Source: Hymenobacter sp. APR13 (GTDB lineage Bacteria > Bacteroidota > Bacteroidia > Cytophagales > Hymenobacteraceae). From it: a stretch of DNA of 64,000 nt. The position numbers and the translations under genes were made by a program. Location of the stretch: assembly GCF_000737515.1 (NCBI RefSeq), contig NZ_CP006587.1, forward strand, positions 682,001 through 746,000. Direction: 5' to 3'. The notes under the pieces were generated by a model. It was given only the letters and a program-made list of their open reading frames with translations. It was not told where the DNA came from and did no database searches. Each line of letters begins with the position of its first letter. Within the stretch, counting starts at the first letter, position 1. Below are positions 35,822 through 43,297 of this stretch, one piece after another.

Positions 35822-36400
35822 ATGAAAAACCCTGCTTTCCTGGCAGTTGCGGCGTTACTGGCCGTGGCTGCGCCTCATGCCGGCACCGCCCAAACGAAAA
35901 CCACGCCGAAAACCGCCGCCGCCAGCACCGACCAGTATGTGATGCACGATGCCGAAGTGCTGCTCCGGCAGGGCACGCGCCTCACGCCGCTCACCAAAAA
36001 CGTAGTACTGCCCAACGGCACGAAGGTAAATTATAAGAGCGGCATTGTGGAATTTCCGACGGGCAAGAAAACCACGCTCCGCGAAGGCGACTACGTAACC
36101 AGCGCCGGCGACATCGTGTTTGCCACGCCCGCCAGTGCCGCCGCCGCCCGCGGCGACAACTCGGTGCCGGCCGGCGCGCAATACACGCCCTACGTGCAGA
36201 AAGGCGCCGCGCCAACGGCACCGGCCACCACCACCGTCACGGCCATCGGCACGCCCAACGACCTGACGTCGTTGCTGACCCGTAAGGTGCAGCTGCTCAC
36301 CGAGAAGATCAGCCTGATGACCCCCAACCCGGCCAACCAGGCGGCCATCAACAGCCTCAACCAGCAGCTGCAGCAGCTGGATGCCCAGATCGGGCGCTGA
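35822..36400 (+). CDS. Exported DUF6799 protein
   Basis: The 192 residues begin with a signal peptide (FLAVAALLAVAAPHAGTAQ). Residues about 35-100 match the DUF6799 pattern found in Bacteroidota: two related beta units, VMHDAEVLLRQGTRLTPL followed by VVLPNGTKVNYKSGIVEFP and KTTLREGDYVTSAGDIV. A Pro/Ala/Thr-rich linker leads to a C-terminal helix that looks like a short coiled coil (TRKVQLLTEKISLM to NSLNQQLQQLDAQIG). Function unknown. The next gene is a longer DUF6799 protein on the same strand; the two are probably paralogues. Confidence 0.8.
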   Translation: MKNPAFLAVAALLAVAAPHAGTAQTKTTPKTAAASTDQYVMHDAEVLLRQGTRLTPLTKNVVLPNGTKVNYKSGIVEFPTGKKTTLREGDYVTSAGDIVFATPASAAAARGDNSVPAGAQYTPYVQKGAAPTAPATTTVTAIGTPNDLTSLLTRKVQLLTEKISLMTPNPANQAAINSLNQQLQQLDAQIGR

Positions 36401-36435
36401 CAGCCGCTCCACGGCCAGCCTTGCCTTCTGAGTGG

Positions 36436-36470
36436 AAACCGCGCGCGGCCTGGGCCGGGCGCGGTTTTTT
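36436..36470 (+). terminator. Terminator of the first DUF6799 gene
   Basis: AAACCGCGCGCGGC/GCCGGGCGCGGTTT with T6; 36 nt after the stop. Confidence 0.8.
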
Positions 36471-36616
36471 CGTTTCGGGCGGCGGGCAGTTGGTGGGGTC
36501 AGCGGGGGTATTCGTCCGGAAAACAGGGCTGCCAGGCTAAGAATTGTCGAATAGCTATGTTCTGCTGTACTATTCTTGTATCATTGTGCCATTATTTTCC
36601 GAACCCTACCAAACAC

Positions 36617-37861
36617 ATGCACCGTCACTTACTTTCTCTCTCCTTCCTGCTGCTGCTCTCTGCCCCCACGGCGCTGCTGGCCCAATCATCTGCCGGCACG
36701 GCAGCCTCCCCGGCCAAGGCCCAGTACTTTGTGGTACAAGACCACGAAGTGATGCTGCGCAAAGACGACAAGGTGATGCCGCTGTCCAAGAACGTGGTAC
36801 TGCCCAGTGGCGCCAAGATCAACTACAAAAGCGGCATCATTGAGTATCCGGACGGCCGCAAGACTGCCCTCAAGGAAGGCGACATCGTGACGATGAGCGG
36901 CGACGTGGTGGCCAGCCTGCCAAACCGCCGGCCGGCGGAAGCCGTGGCCGCGGCCCCTGCCACGCCAGCTCCGGCTGCCGCCACCGCCCCTGCGGCTGCT
37001 CCCACGCCGGCCCCGGCTGCTCCCGCGCCGGCCGCCGCAACCGCCCCGGCCATGCCGGCCTTCACGTACAAGGCCGCCGAGCCGGTGAACGGCAAGCTGC
37101 GGGGCGTGGTGGAGCTGGGCGCCAGCGGCTTCAACTCGTTTATCGTGCGCATGGATGCCCAGCGCAACTGGAAGCTGGAGCGCGCCGACTTCGGCTACAG
37201 CCTGATCATGGAAAACCTGGCCACCAGCGACGACGTGCGCAAGGGCCTGAAAGCCTACATCGGGCAGATGCTCGACTACGGCGTACCGGGCAACAACATC
37301 TACTTCGTGGTTAGCTCGGGGGCGCAGAAGGCGGAGGTGACGCAGAAAATCATTCGCGGCCTCAAGGAGCTGAACTACGTGGTAAACACCGTGACGCCGG
37401 AGCAGGAAGGCCAGCTGGCGCTGCGTGCGGCCCTGCCGGCAGCCTACGCTTCCCGCGGTTTCGTGCTGGACATCGGCTCCGGCAACACCAAGATTTCCTG
37501 GCTGCAGAACGGCACGCCCCAGTCGGTGGAAGCCACGGGCTCGAAATACTACGAAGCCGGCACGCCCGACGAGAAAGTAGCCACCGAGGTGCAGGCCAAA
37601 GCCGCCCAGGTGCCGGATGCCCTGCGCACCACCTGCTTTATCATCGGCGGGGTGCCGTATGAGCTGGCCAAGCCGCTGCGCAAAGGCCAGGAGCGCTACA
37701 CGGTGCTGAATGCGCCGGAAGCTTACAAGCAGCTGGAAAAAGCCAAAACCAAGGCGGGCGTGAACATCTACAAGGCCGTGCGCGAAGCCACCGGCTGCCA
37801 GCAGTTCGTCTTCGACTGGGATGCCAACTTCACCATCGGCTACCTGCTCTCGCTGAAATAG
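36617..37861 (+). CDS. Exported DUF6799 protein fused to a Ppx/GppA-like domain
   Basis: The 414 residues begin with a signal peptide (LLSLSFLLLLSAPTALLAQ). A DUF6799 domain follows (about 35-100: VVQDHEVMLRKDDKVMPL, VVLPSGAKINYKSGIIEYP). A 45-residue Ala/Pro linker joins it to an ASKHA fold of the exopolyphosphatase type: GVVELGASGFNSFIVRMD (first phosphate loop), TPEQEGQLALRAALP (the GeeEA-like loop) and RGFVLDIGSGNTKISWL (second loop, with D kept but the catalytic E of DIGGGSTE replaced by K). An active exported ATPase would lack ATP, so a binding role for polyphosphate is possible. The start at 36617 gives the signal peptide. Confidence 0.8.
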   Translation: MHRHLLSLSFLLLLSAPTALLAQSSAGTAASPAKAQYFVVQDHEVMLRKDDKVMPLSKNVVLPSGAKINYKSGIIEYPDGRKTALKEGDIVTMSGDVVASLPNRRPAEAVAAAPATPAPAAATAPAAAPTPAPAAPAPAAATAPAMPAFTYKAAEPVNGKLRGVVELGASGFNSFIVRMDAQRNWKLERADFGYSLIMENLATSDDVRKGLKAYIGQMLDYGVPGNNIYFVVSSGAQKAEVTQKIIRGLKELNYVVNTVTPEQEGQLALRAALPAAYASRGFVLDIGSGNTKISWLQNGTPQSVEATGSKYYEAGTPDEKVATEVQAKAAQVPDALRTTCFIIGGVPYELAKPLRKGQERYTVLNAPEAYKQLEKAKTKAGVNIYKAVREATGCQQFVFDWDANFTIGYLLSLK

Positions 37862-37959
37862 CCGTCCGGCCCAGCCCGGTATGGCCCGGCGCCCCTGGCA
37901 ACCGCTCTGCAGCGGATTGCTAGGGGCGCCGGTGCGTTTAGGCGGGTGCAGCCCCGGCG

Positions 37960-38991
37960 CTACAGCGTGGCCGGCAGTACGGCCTGGGCGTGCAGCTGCC
38001 CGGCCTGCTCGCGCACCAGCCCAAACGGCTCGTCACGGAGGATTAGCAGGCCGTCCAGGTCGCAGATGCCAGCCAGCCCGCTCAGCTGCAGCGCCGACCA
38101 GATGCCCAGCGACGTTTCTACCATGCAGCCCATCATGGTTTGCAGGCCGTGGGCCTGGGTTTCGCGCAGAATGCGCAGGCCGTTGCGGTAGCCGCCGGCC
38201 TTCATCAGCTTCATATTGACACCGTGAAACTGCCGGGCAATGTCGGCGAAGTCGGCCGCGTCGGTCACCGACTCGTCGGCGAACAGCGGCCAGGGCGTGC
38301 GGGGGTGCAGGTAGCGGTAGGCGGCGGCCTCGGCGGCGGGCAGCGGCTGCTCCAGCAGGCGCACGCGCAGGCCGGGCAGCGGGGCGGCCTGCTCCACAAA
38401 CCGCAGCAGGGCATCGGGGTCGGTCCAGGCCTCGTTGCCGTCGATGATGAGGGGCCGGCCGGGCAGCACGCGCGTGACTTCGCGCAGCAGCTCGTAGCCC
38501 ATTTCCTGGTTCACCTTGATTTTGAGTAGCGCAAACCGGGCCATGTCGTGCTCCTGCAGAAAACCGGCCACGGCGCTCGGCTCCATGATGGGCAGCGTGA
38601 AGGCCGTAGGCACGGCTGAGGCCGGCGCCGGCACGCCCAGCCACTGCCATACCGGCTGGCCCGCCCGCGCCGCCTCCCAGTGCACCACCGCCGACTCCAG
38701 CGCAAACCGCAGCGCGTGCGCCACCGGCTGGCCGGCCAGAAACTCCTGCAGCGCGGCTTCCGAACTCACCCGGCCCAGGCCGCTTTGCAGCAGCGCCTCA
38801 AACTCAGCCTGCAAACCCGCTGGCGTTTCGCCGTAGCGCACGTTGGGAGCCGCCTCGCCGTAGCCTGCGGGGCCACCGGCCTCGTCGCGCACCTGCACCA
38901 GCAGGTTGGTTTTGGCGGTGGACGCGTTGCGTGAGATTTTCCAGGTGAACCGCAACGGCAGTTCGAGAGCAGTGAGCGACCAGATGGGCAT
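37960..38991 (-). CDS. Dipeptide epimerase, L-Ala-D/L-Glu type
   Basis: An enolase-superfamily enzyme of the muconate-lactonising/dipeptide epimerase subgroup; such enzymes epimerise the second residue of murein-derived dipeptides. The 343 residues show the N-terminal capping domain, the KxK motif in FALLKIKVNQEMG (catalytic lysine), three metal ligands in LIIDGNEAWTDPD, RLLEQPLP and LFADESV, and the second lysine in GVNMKLMKAGGYRNG. The C-terminal MMGCMVETSLG is typical of the epimerases. Substrate specificity is inferred. Alone on this strand, convergent with the DUF6799 gene. Confidence 0.88.
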   Translation of the reverse strand: MPIWSLTALELPLRFTWKISRNASTAKTNLLVQVRDEAGGPAGYGEAAPNVRYGETPAGLQAEFEALLQSGLGRVSSEAALQEFLAGQPVAHALRFALESAVVHWEAARAGQPVWQWLGVPAPASAVPTAFTLPIMEPSAVAGFLQEHDMARFALLKIKVNQEMGYELLREVTRVLPGRPLIIDGNEAWTDPDALLRFVEQAAPLPGLRVRLLEQPLPAAEAAAYRYLHPRTPWPLFADESVTDAADFADIARQFHGVNMKLMKAGGYRNGLRILRETQAHGLQTMMGCMVETSLGIWSALQLSGLAGICDLDGLLILRDEPFGLVREQAGQLHAQAVLPATL

Positions 38992-39194
38992 ACTTGTGTA
39001 ATTATCAGGTGTTAGTTGTCAGTCGTTGCTTGACGGTTGCTGGTTGCAGAAAAAGTAGCCGTAGCCCATATCAGCCGACAAAAGCTAACCACCGCCTGTC
39101 GACTCACGACCGACAGCGAGCACCTGCCAGCTGACAACTATCCCTTGCTAATCGGGCGGCAATAACCGAAAACCAGAAACTAGAAACCAGAAAC

Positions 39195-39202
39195 TACCTT
39201 TG
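39195..39202 (+). promoter_or_regulatory. Bacteroidota -7 element of the symporter gene
   Basis: TACCTTTG, an exact match, 44 nt before the ATG at 39247. Confidence 0.5.
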
Positions 39203-39246
39203 TTGCTGTTCCCTGGCCCCCCACTTTTCTCCTTTTGCCGCCGCGC

Positions 39247-40665
39247 ATGAAGTTTTCGCGACTCCTCCCTCTCGTTCTGTTGCTGGCCGTAGTGGCCGTG
39301 CTCCTCACCGTTTTGGCCTCCTACGGCGTGGGCGGCATCAGTCCTGGCGTGGCGCAGGCCACCCGGTGGGTGTTTCTGGCCGCCTTTGTGGCGTATGGCG
39401 TGCAGCGCCGCTCCCTCACCTTCTGGATTGTGGTGAGCATGTTCGTCGGGGCCGAAATCGGCAACGACTACCCTACCGTCGCCGTCAACCTCAAGGTGCT
39501 CAGCGACGCCTTCCTGCGACTGGTGAAAACCATTATTGCGCCGCTGGTATTCGGCACGCTGGTGGTGGGCATTGCCGGGCACGCCAACCTCAAGCAGGTA
39601 GGCAAGATGGGGCTCAAGGCGCTGGTGTACTTTGAAATCGTAACCACCTTCGCCCTGTTTATCGGGCTGGCAGCCATCAACCTCACCAAGGCCGGTGTAG
39701 GCATCAGCCAGGCCGGCGTTGCCGCCGACACCGAGAAGCTGCAGGCCGTGGAGCAATCTACGTCCGATATTATCCTGCACATCTTCCCCGAAAACATTGC
39801 TAAATCCATTGCCGAAGGCCAGGTGCTGCAGGTGGTGGTGTTTGCTATCATCTTCGCCATCGGGCTGGCCATGGTGCACCAGAAGCACCGCCGCCCCATG
39901 CTGGAGTGGGCCGAAAGCCTGTCGGAGGTGATGTTTAAGTTCACCAACGTGGTGATGTTCTTCGCGCCGCTGGGTGTGGGCGGGGCCTTGGCCTACACGG
40001 TGGGCAAAATGGGGTTCGGGCCACTGCTCAATGCCTTCCAGTTGCTCCTGACGCTGTATGCCGCCCTAGCCGTATTCCTACTGGTGGTGCTGCTGCCCAT
40101 TGCTTTCCTGGCCCGCATTCCGGTGAAGCGCTTCGTGCAAGCCATTGCCGAGCCCGTGAGCATTGCCTTTGCCACTACCTCGTCGGAAGCAGCCTTGCCC
40201 CGGGCCATGGAAGCCATGGAAAGCATCGGGGTGCCGCGCCGCATTGTGGCCTTCGTGATGCCGACCGGCTACTCGTTCAACCTCGATGGCACGACCCTCT
40301 ACCTGTCGCTGGCGGCGGTGTTTGTGGCGCAGGCTGCCGGCATTGAGTTGTCGTTTGGGCAGCAGCTGATTATGGTGTTCACCCTGATGCTGACCTCCAA
40401 AGGCGTGGCTGGGGTGCCGCGCGCTTCGCTCGTGATTCTGCTGGCTACGGTAGCTTCCTTCAACCTGCCGGCTTGGCCCGTATTTATCATTCTGGGCATT
40501 GATGCCCTGATGGACATGGCCCGTACCGCCGTCAATGTTATCGGCAACTGCCTGGCCACGGCCGTAGTGGCCCGCTGGGAAGGCGAGTTCATCGATAACT
40601 ACGTGGCCCCGGAGCCCGTACAGGAGCTGGCCGAGCCCGACAGCAGCATTGCGCAGGCTCACTGA
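39247..40665 (+). CDS. Dicarboxylate/amino acid:cation symporter (GltP/DctA family)
   Basis: The 472-residue polytopic protein matches the DAACS family: DAFLRLVKTIIAPLVFGTLV near the third helix, IAFATTSSEAALPRAME (the serine-rich hairpin loop HP1), VMPTGYSFNLDGTTLYLSL and TSKGVAGVPRASLVIL (HP2 and helix 8). These bind glutamate, aspartate or C4-dicarboxylates with Na+ or H+. An extra N-terminal helix, VLLLAVVAVLLTVLAS, precedes the core. The start is ATG at 39247, four codons after an alternative TTG. A strong terminator follows. Confidence 0.92.
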   Translation: MKFSRLLPLVLLLAVVAVLLTVLASYGVGGISPGVAQATRWVFLAAFVAYGVQRRSLTFWIVVSMFVGAEIGNDYPTVAVNLKVLSDAFLRLVKTIIAPLVFGTLVVGIAGHANLKQVGKMGLKALVYFEIVTTFALFIGLAAINLTKAGVGISQAGVAADTEKLQAVEQSTSDIILHIFPENIAKSIAEGQVLQVVVFAIIFAIGLAMVHQKHRRPMLEWAESLSEVMFKFTNVVMFFAPLGVGGALAYTVGKMGFGPLLNAFQLLLTLYAALAVFLLVVLLPIAFLARIPVKRFVQAIAEPVSIAFATTSSEAALPRAMEAMESIGVPRRIVAFVMPTGYSFNLDGTTLYLSLAAVFVAQAAGIELSFGQQLIMVFTLMLTSKGVAGVPRASLVILLATVASFNLPAWPVFIILGIDALMDMARTAVNVIGNCLATAVVARWEGEFIDNYVAPEPVQELAEPDSSIAQAH

Positions 40666-40700
40666 TCTAAAGCGAAAGCCCACTTATTTCGCTGCTTTAG

Positions 40701-40732
40701 AAAGCCCCGGTCCGGTTTCGGACCGGGGCTTT
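40701..40732 (+). terminator. Terminator of the symporter gene
   Basis: AAAGCCCCGGTCCG/CGGACCGGGGCTTT hairpin, 36 nt after the stop. Confidence 0.9.
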
Positions 40733-40865
40733 GTGTTTCTATTTAAAAGAACATTTTAACGATGATATATTTTCACTTTTAAGTTATATTAGTAATGCCA
40801 TTTTATCTGAACCCAAACGCCTACATTCGGGGTTCTGGCCTACGAAACCTGAAACGTCCAATTAT

Positions 40866-41516
40866 ATGATTGCACTTCTTCGCCTTCCATTATCCTTGCT
40901 GCTGGCCGCATCTGTCTTGGCTGGATGCAAATCCGTCGACCGGGTAATGTTCCAGACGCCCAGCCACCGCCTCAGCAGCCAGCTGCCGCCACTTGAAATC
41001 ACCGTGGACAATGGGCCGATGGCCTTTACGGAGGGTGCCCTGCCCGAAGACCCGTTGCGGGTGTTTCGCCAGGAGGTAGGCCAAAACCTGATGGAAGCTG
41101 CCGATACCAGCCGCTACGGCTACGTGAAGCTGCTGGTGAAAAAGGCCGAAGTGACGCGCACCGGCCGGTTTTTTCAGGGCGTGCAGATGCTGACCATGAT
41201 GGTCCCCAGCTTACTGGGGCTGCCAGTGGAGTACTACCGCACCAATGTACAGGCCGAAGTGCAGATCTTGAACGCGCAGAATGAGGTCATCGGGTCGTTT
41301 ACCGGCGCGGGCCGCTCGAAGGTGCGCGTGGCCATGTACCACGGCTATTCCCAGGCCAACGCCCCGCGCCTGGCCGACATCCAGGGCCTGCGCCTGGCTC
41401 TCGACCAGATCCGACCCCAGCTGGAGGCCAGCGCCGATACGCTGCGGCAACAACTACTGGCTGCCGGCCCGCTCCAGGAAGATGCCGTTGACATCGGTAC
41501 TTCCAGCGGGCAGTAG
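40866..41516 (+). CDS. Putative lipoprotein of unknown function
   Basis: The 216-residue product begins with a lipoprotein signal (LRLPLSLLLAASVLAGCKS; lipid on Cys about residue 20). The body has the segments SQLPPLEITVDNGPMAF, RYGYVKLLVKKAEVTRTGRF, a short hydrophobic QMLTMMVPSLLGLPVEYY and VQAEVQILNAQNEVIGSFTG, the last resembling strands of bacterial lipoproteins with an YbaY-like or curli-secretion-like fold, but I cannot name the family. The ATG at 40866 is chosen because it opens the signal peptide; the upstream frame crosses the symporter terminator. Confidence 0.72.
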   Translation: MIALLRLPLSLLLAASVLAGCKSVDRVMFQTPSHRLSSQLPPLEITVDNGPMAFTEGALPEDPLRVFRQEVGQNLMEAADTSRYGYVKLLVKKAEVTRTGRFFQGVQMLTMMVPSLLGLPVEYYRTNVQAEVQILNAQNEVIGSFTGAGRSKVRVAMYHGYSQANAPRLADIQGLRLALDQIRPQLEASADTLRQQLLAAGPLQEDAVDIGTSSGQ

Positions 41517-41564
41517 TTTGGTTGGTTGAGAATTGAAGAGCCGATTATCGTTTTATTAAGGCCG

Positions 41565-41600
41565 AGAACCGCTTCAGTGCATAACTGGAGCGGTTTTTTC
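41565..41600 (+). terminator. Terminator after the lipoprotein gene
   Basis: GAACCGCTTCAGT/ACTGGAGCGGTTTTTTC: stem with T6, about 50 nt after the stop. Confidence 0.78.
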
Positions 41601-41675
41601 GTTGAGGAAGTTAAACCTACAGGTGAGACGCGCATCTATAGCTGCATCTTCTCATTGATCTTCGCGCTTCGTCTT

Positions 41676-42527
41676 ATGCACACAATTTCCTTCAAGTTAC
41701 TGGCCGTTACCCTATTGCTGCTGCTGGCAGCCGGCACCGAAGCCCGCCCGCGCCGGCAGGGCCCCGGCAACCCCGCCCGCACCGAAATAAAGGCCTACCT
41801 CCAGCAAAACGTGCTGCCCGCGGTGCGGCAGCAGCGCCAGCAGATGGAAACCCGGCTCAGCCCCGCCGACCGCACGCAGCTGGCCAGCTACCGCACCCAG
41901 CTCCAGACGCTCCGCCAGCAGGCTCACTCGCTTCGCCAAGCGGCCAGGCCCACTGCCGGAGCCACTCGCCCCGACCTAACGCCTGAGCAGCAGCAACGCC
42001 AGCAGCTCCGCGCCGCTACCAAGGACGTGCTGCTGAACGTGGCGCAGTTGGCCCGGAAGTATGAGGCTGATATCAGCCAGCTAACCCAGCCCCTGCAGCC
42101 CCAACAAGAGAAATGGGCCGCCGACCTTGCTGCTATCCGCGCACGGCACACGCCTGCTGCCGGGGCAGCGTCACCTGCCGCCGGCCGGCACCACGTTGCT
42201 GCCAGCCACCTGTTGCGCCCGGTTCGTTTCCTGCTGCTCGACCCGGCTGGCCTAACTCAACCGCAATCAACTGCTGCCGCCAGCCTCTACCCCAACCCAG
42301 CCGTGGCTGCCAGCCAGCTGACCTATGAGGTGCAAAAGCCTGGCCCCGTTACTATTGAGCTGCTGGACGGCCGCGGCAACACGCTACGCACCGTGGCTCA
42401 GGAAAGCCGCCAGGAAAAAGGCCCGCACACGCTCTCCATCAACCTGAGTGACTTGCCGGCCGGCACCTACTTCTACAAGATCAGCACGCGCACCGGCGCC
42501 GAAACCCGGCGCTTCGTGAAAGAATAA
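41676..42527 (+). CDS. Exported protein with T9SS type A sorting domain
   Basis: The 283 residues start with a signal peptide (FKLLAVTLLLLLAAGTEA). Residues about 25-175 are Gln/Arg/Ala-rich and predicted helical, probably a coiled coil (LQQNVLPAVRQQRQQMETRL, and SYRTQLQTLRQQAHSLRQAA). The last 80 residues form a Por secretion-system tail: SLYPNPAVAASQLTYEV, VTIELLDGRGNTLRTVA, LSDLPAGTYFYKISTRTG and the basic end ETRRFVKE. It should cross the outer membrane by the Type IX system and stay attached or be released. The N-terminal function is unknown. Confidence 0.85.
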   Translation: MHTISFKLLAVTLLLLLAAGTEARPRRQGPGNPARTEIKAYLQQNVLPAVRQQRQQMETRLSPADRTQLASYRTQLQTLRQQAHSLRQAARPTAGATRPDLTPEQQQRQQLRAATKDVLLNVAQLARKYEADISQLTQPLQPQQEKWAADLAAIRARHTPAAGAASPAAGRHHVAASHLLRPVRFLLLDPAGLTQPQSTAAASLYPNPAVAASQLTYEVQKPGPVTIELLDGRGNTLRTVAQESRQEKGPHTLSINLSDLPAGTYFYKISTRTGAETRRFVKE

Positions 42528-42544
42528 TGTAGCCTGTCGTTCGT

Positions 42545-42576
42545 TGAAAGCCAGCCCCAATGGGGCTGGCTTTTTT
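42545..42576 (+). terminator. Terminator of the T9SS cargo gene
   Basis: AAAGCCAGCCCC/GGGGCTGGCTTT with T6, 17 nt after the stop. Confidence 0.9.
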
Positions 42577-42628
42577 ATGGAGGATGCTTTGCGCCGGGCC
42601 AAACCGCTGGCTGGCGCAAGTTGCTGCT

Positions 42629-42636
42629 TATCTTTA
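42629..42636 (+). promoter_or_regulatory. Bacteroidota -7-like element
   Basis: TATCTTTA, one mismatch, 6 nt before the ATG at 42643. Confidence 0.45.
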
Positions 42637-42642
42637 CGCCCT

Positions 42643-43185
42643 ATGCTGCGCAATCCGTTTACCTGGCTCCTGTTCTTTATTGCTGCTACGGCGCTGGCCG
42701 CCTGCTGCGGCTCTGTAGCCTGCGACTGCCAGGATTCGCTCGACGATGCTGTGTCGTTCAGCTTCAATCAGACGCCCGGCACGGCACGGCCTTTCACCTT
42801 GGAGGAGCTGGATTCGGTGTTTTTTGTGCGCGCGTTGCGCCGCGACACTGCCCGCCGGCCAATAATTGATACCGTGCTGCTGGTACGAATTGCCGAGCAG
42901 CGCGGCAGCAACGTGGTCCTCAACAACGCCCAACCGTTTGGACAGCGCGGCACCCGCAAGCTCGACCAGTATCGCTACCAGCTCTACCTGGGCAAGCGCC
43001 GCGCCCCCACGGTCCGCTTCGCCATCGACAGCGTGCAGCTCAGCAGCCGCCTACAGAGCGACGGCTGCTGCACCTGCAACAACAACACCCTTAAACGCGT
43101 GTTTCTCAACGGAAACCCGCAGCCTATCGACGCCACCGACCCCAGCGGCCAAGATAAGGCTGTGCCGGTGGTACTGACCCGCTAG
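42643..43185 (+). CDS. Cysteine-rich putative lipoprotein of unknown function
   Basis: The 180-residue product has a lipoprotein-type start (LLFFIAATALAACCGS), with two adjacent cysteines and then SVACDCQD. A second cysteine group, SDGCCTCNNN, is near residue 145. The middle is a soluble domain (FTLEELDSVFFVRALRRDTA, and DQYRYQLYLGKRRAPTVRFA) of likely beta structure. No family recognised. The lipid may be on Cys20 or Cys21. The ATG at 42643 follows a TATCTTTA box by 6 nt. Confidence 0.72.
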   Translation: MLRNPFTWLLFFIAATALAACCGSVACDCQDSLDDAVSFSFNQTPGTARPFTLEELDSVFFVRALRRDTARRPIIDTVLLVRIAEQRGSNVVLNNAQPFGQRGTRKLDQYRYQLYLGKRRAPTVRFAIDSVQLSSRLQSDGCCTCNNNTLKRVFLNGNPQPIDATDPSGQDKAVPVVLTR

Positions 43186-43272
43186 CCGACCAGGCAGGGG
43201 CGCTCAACATACGTCCACGGGCCCGGCCATTACGTATAGCGTACTCCTGAAGGCTGGCTGCTATGAATTGGC

Positions 43273-43280
43273 TACCTTCG
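43273..43280 (+). promoter_or_regulatory. Bacteroidota -7-like element of the GAF-protein gene
   Basis: TACCTTCG, one mismatch, 17 nt before the ATG at 43298. Confidence 0.5.
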
Positions 43281-43297
43281 GAGTTGTTGCTGTTGCT

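Noticed and set aside
39004..39140. Possible inverted repeat upstream of the dicarboxylate symporter
   Set aside because: Only short stretches such as AGTTGTCAG and CTGACAACT pair; the rest does not align well enough to call an element.
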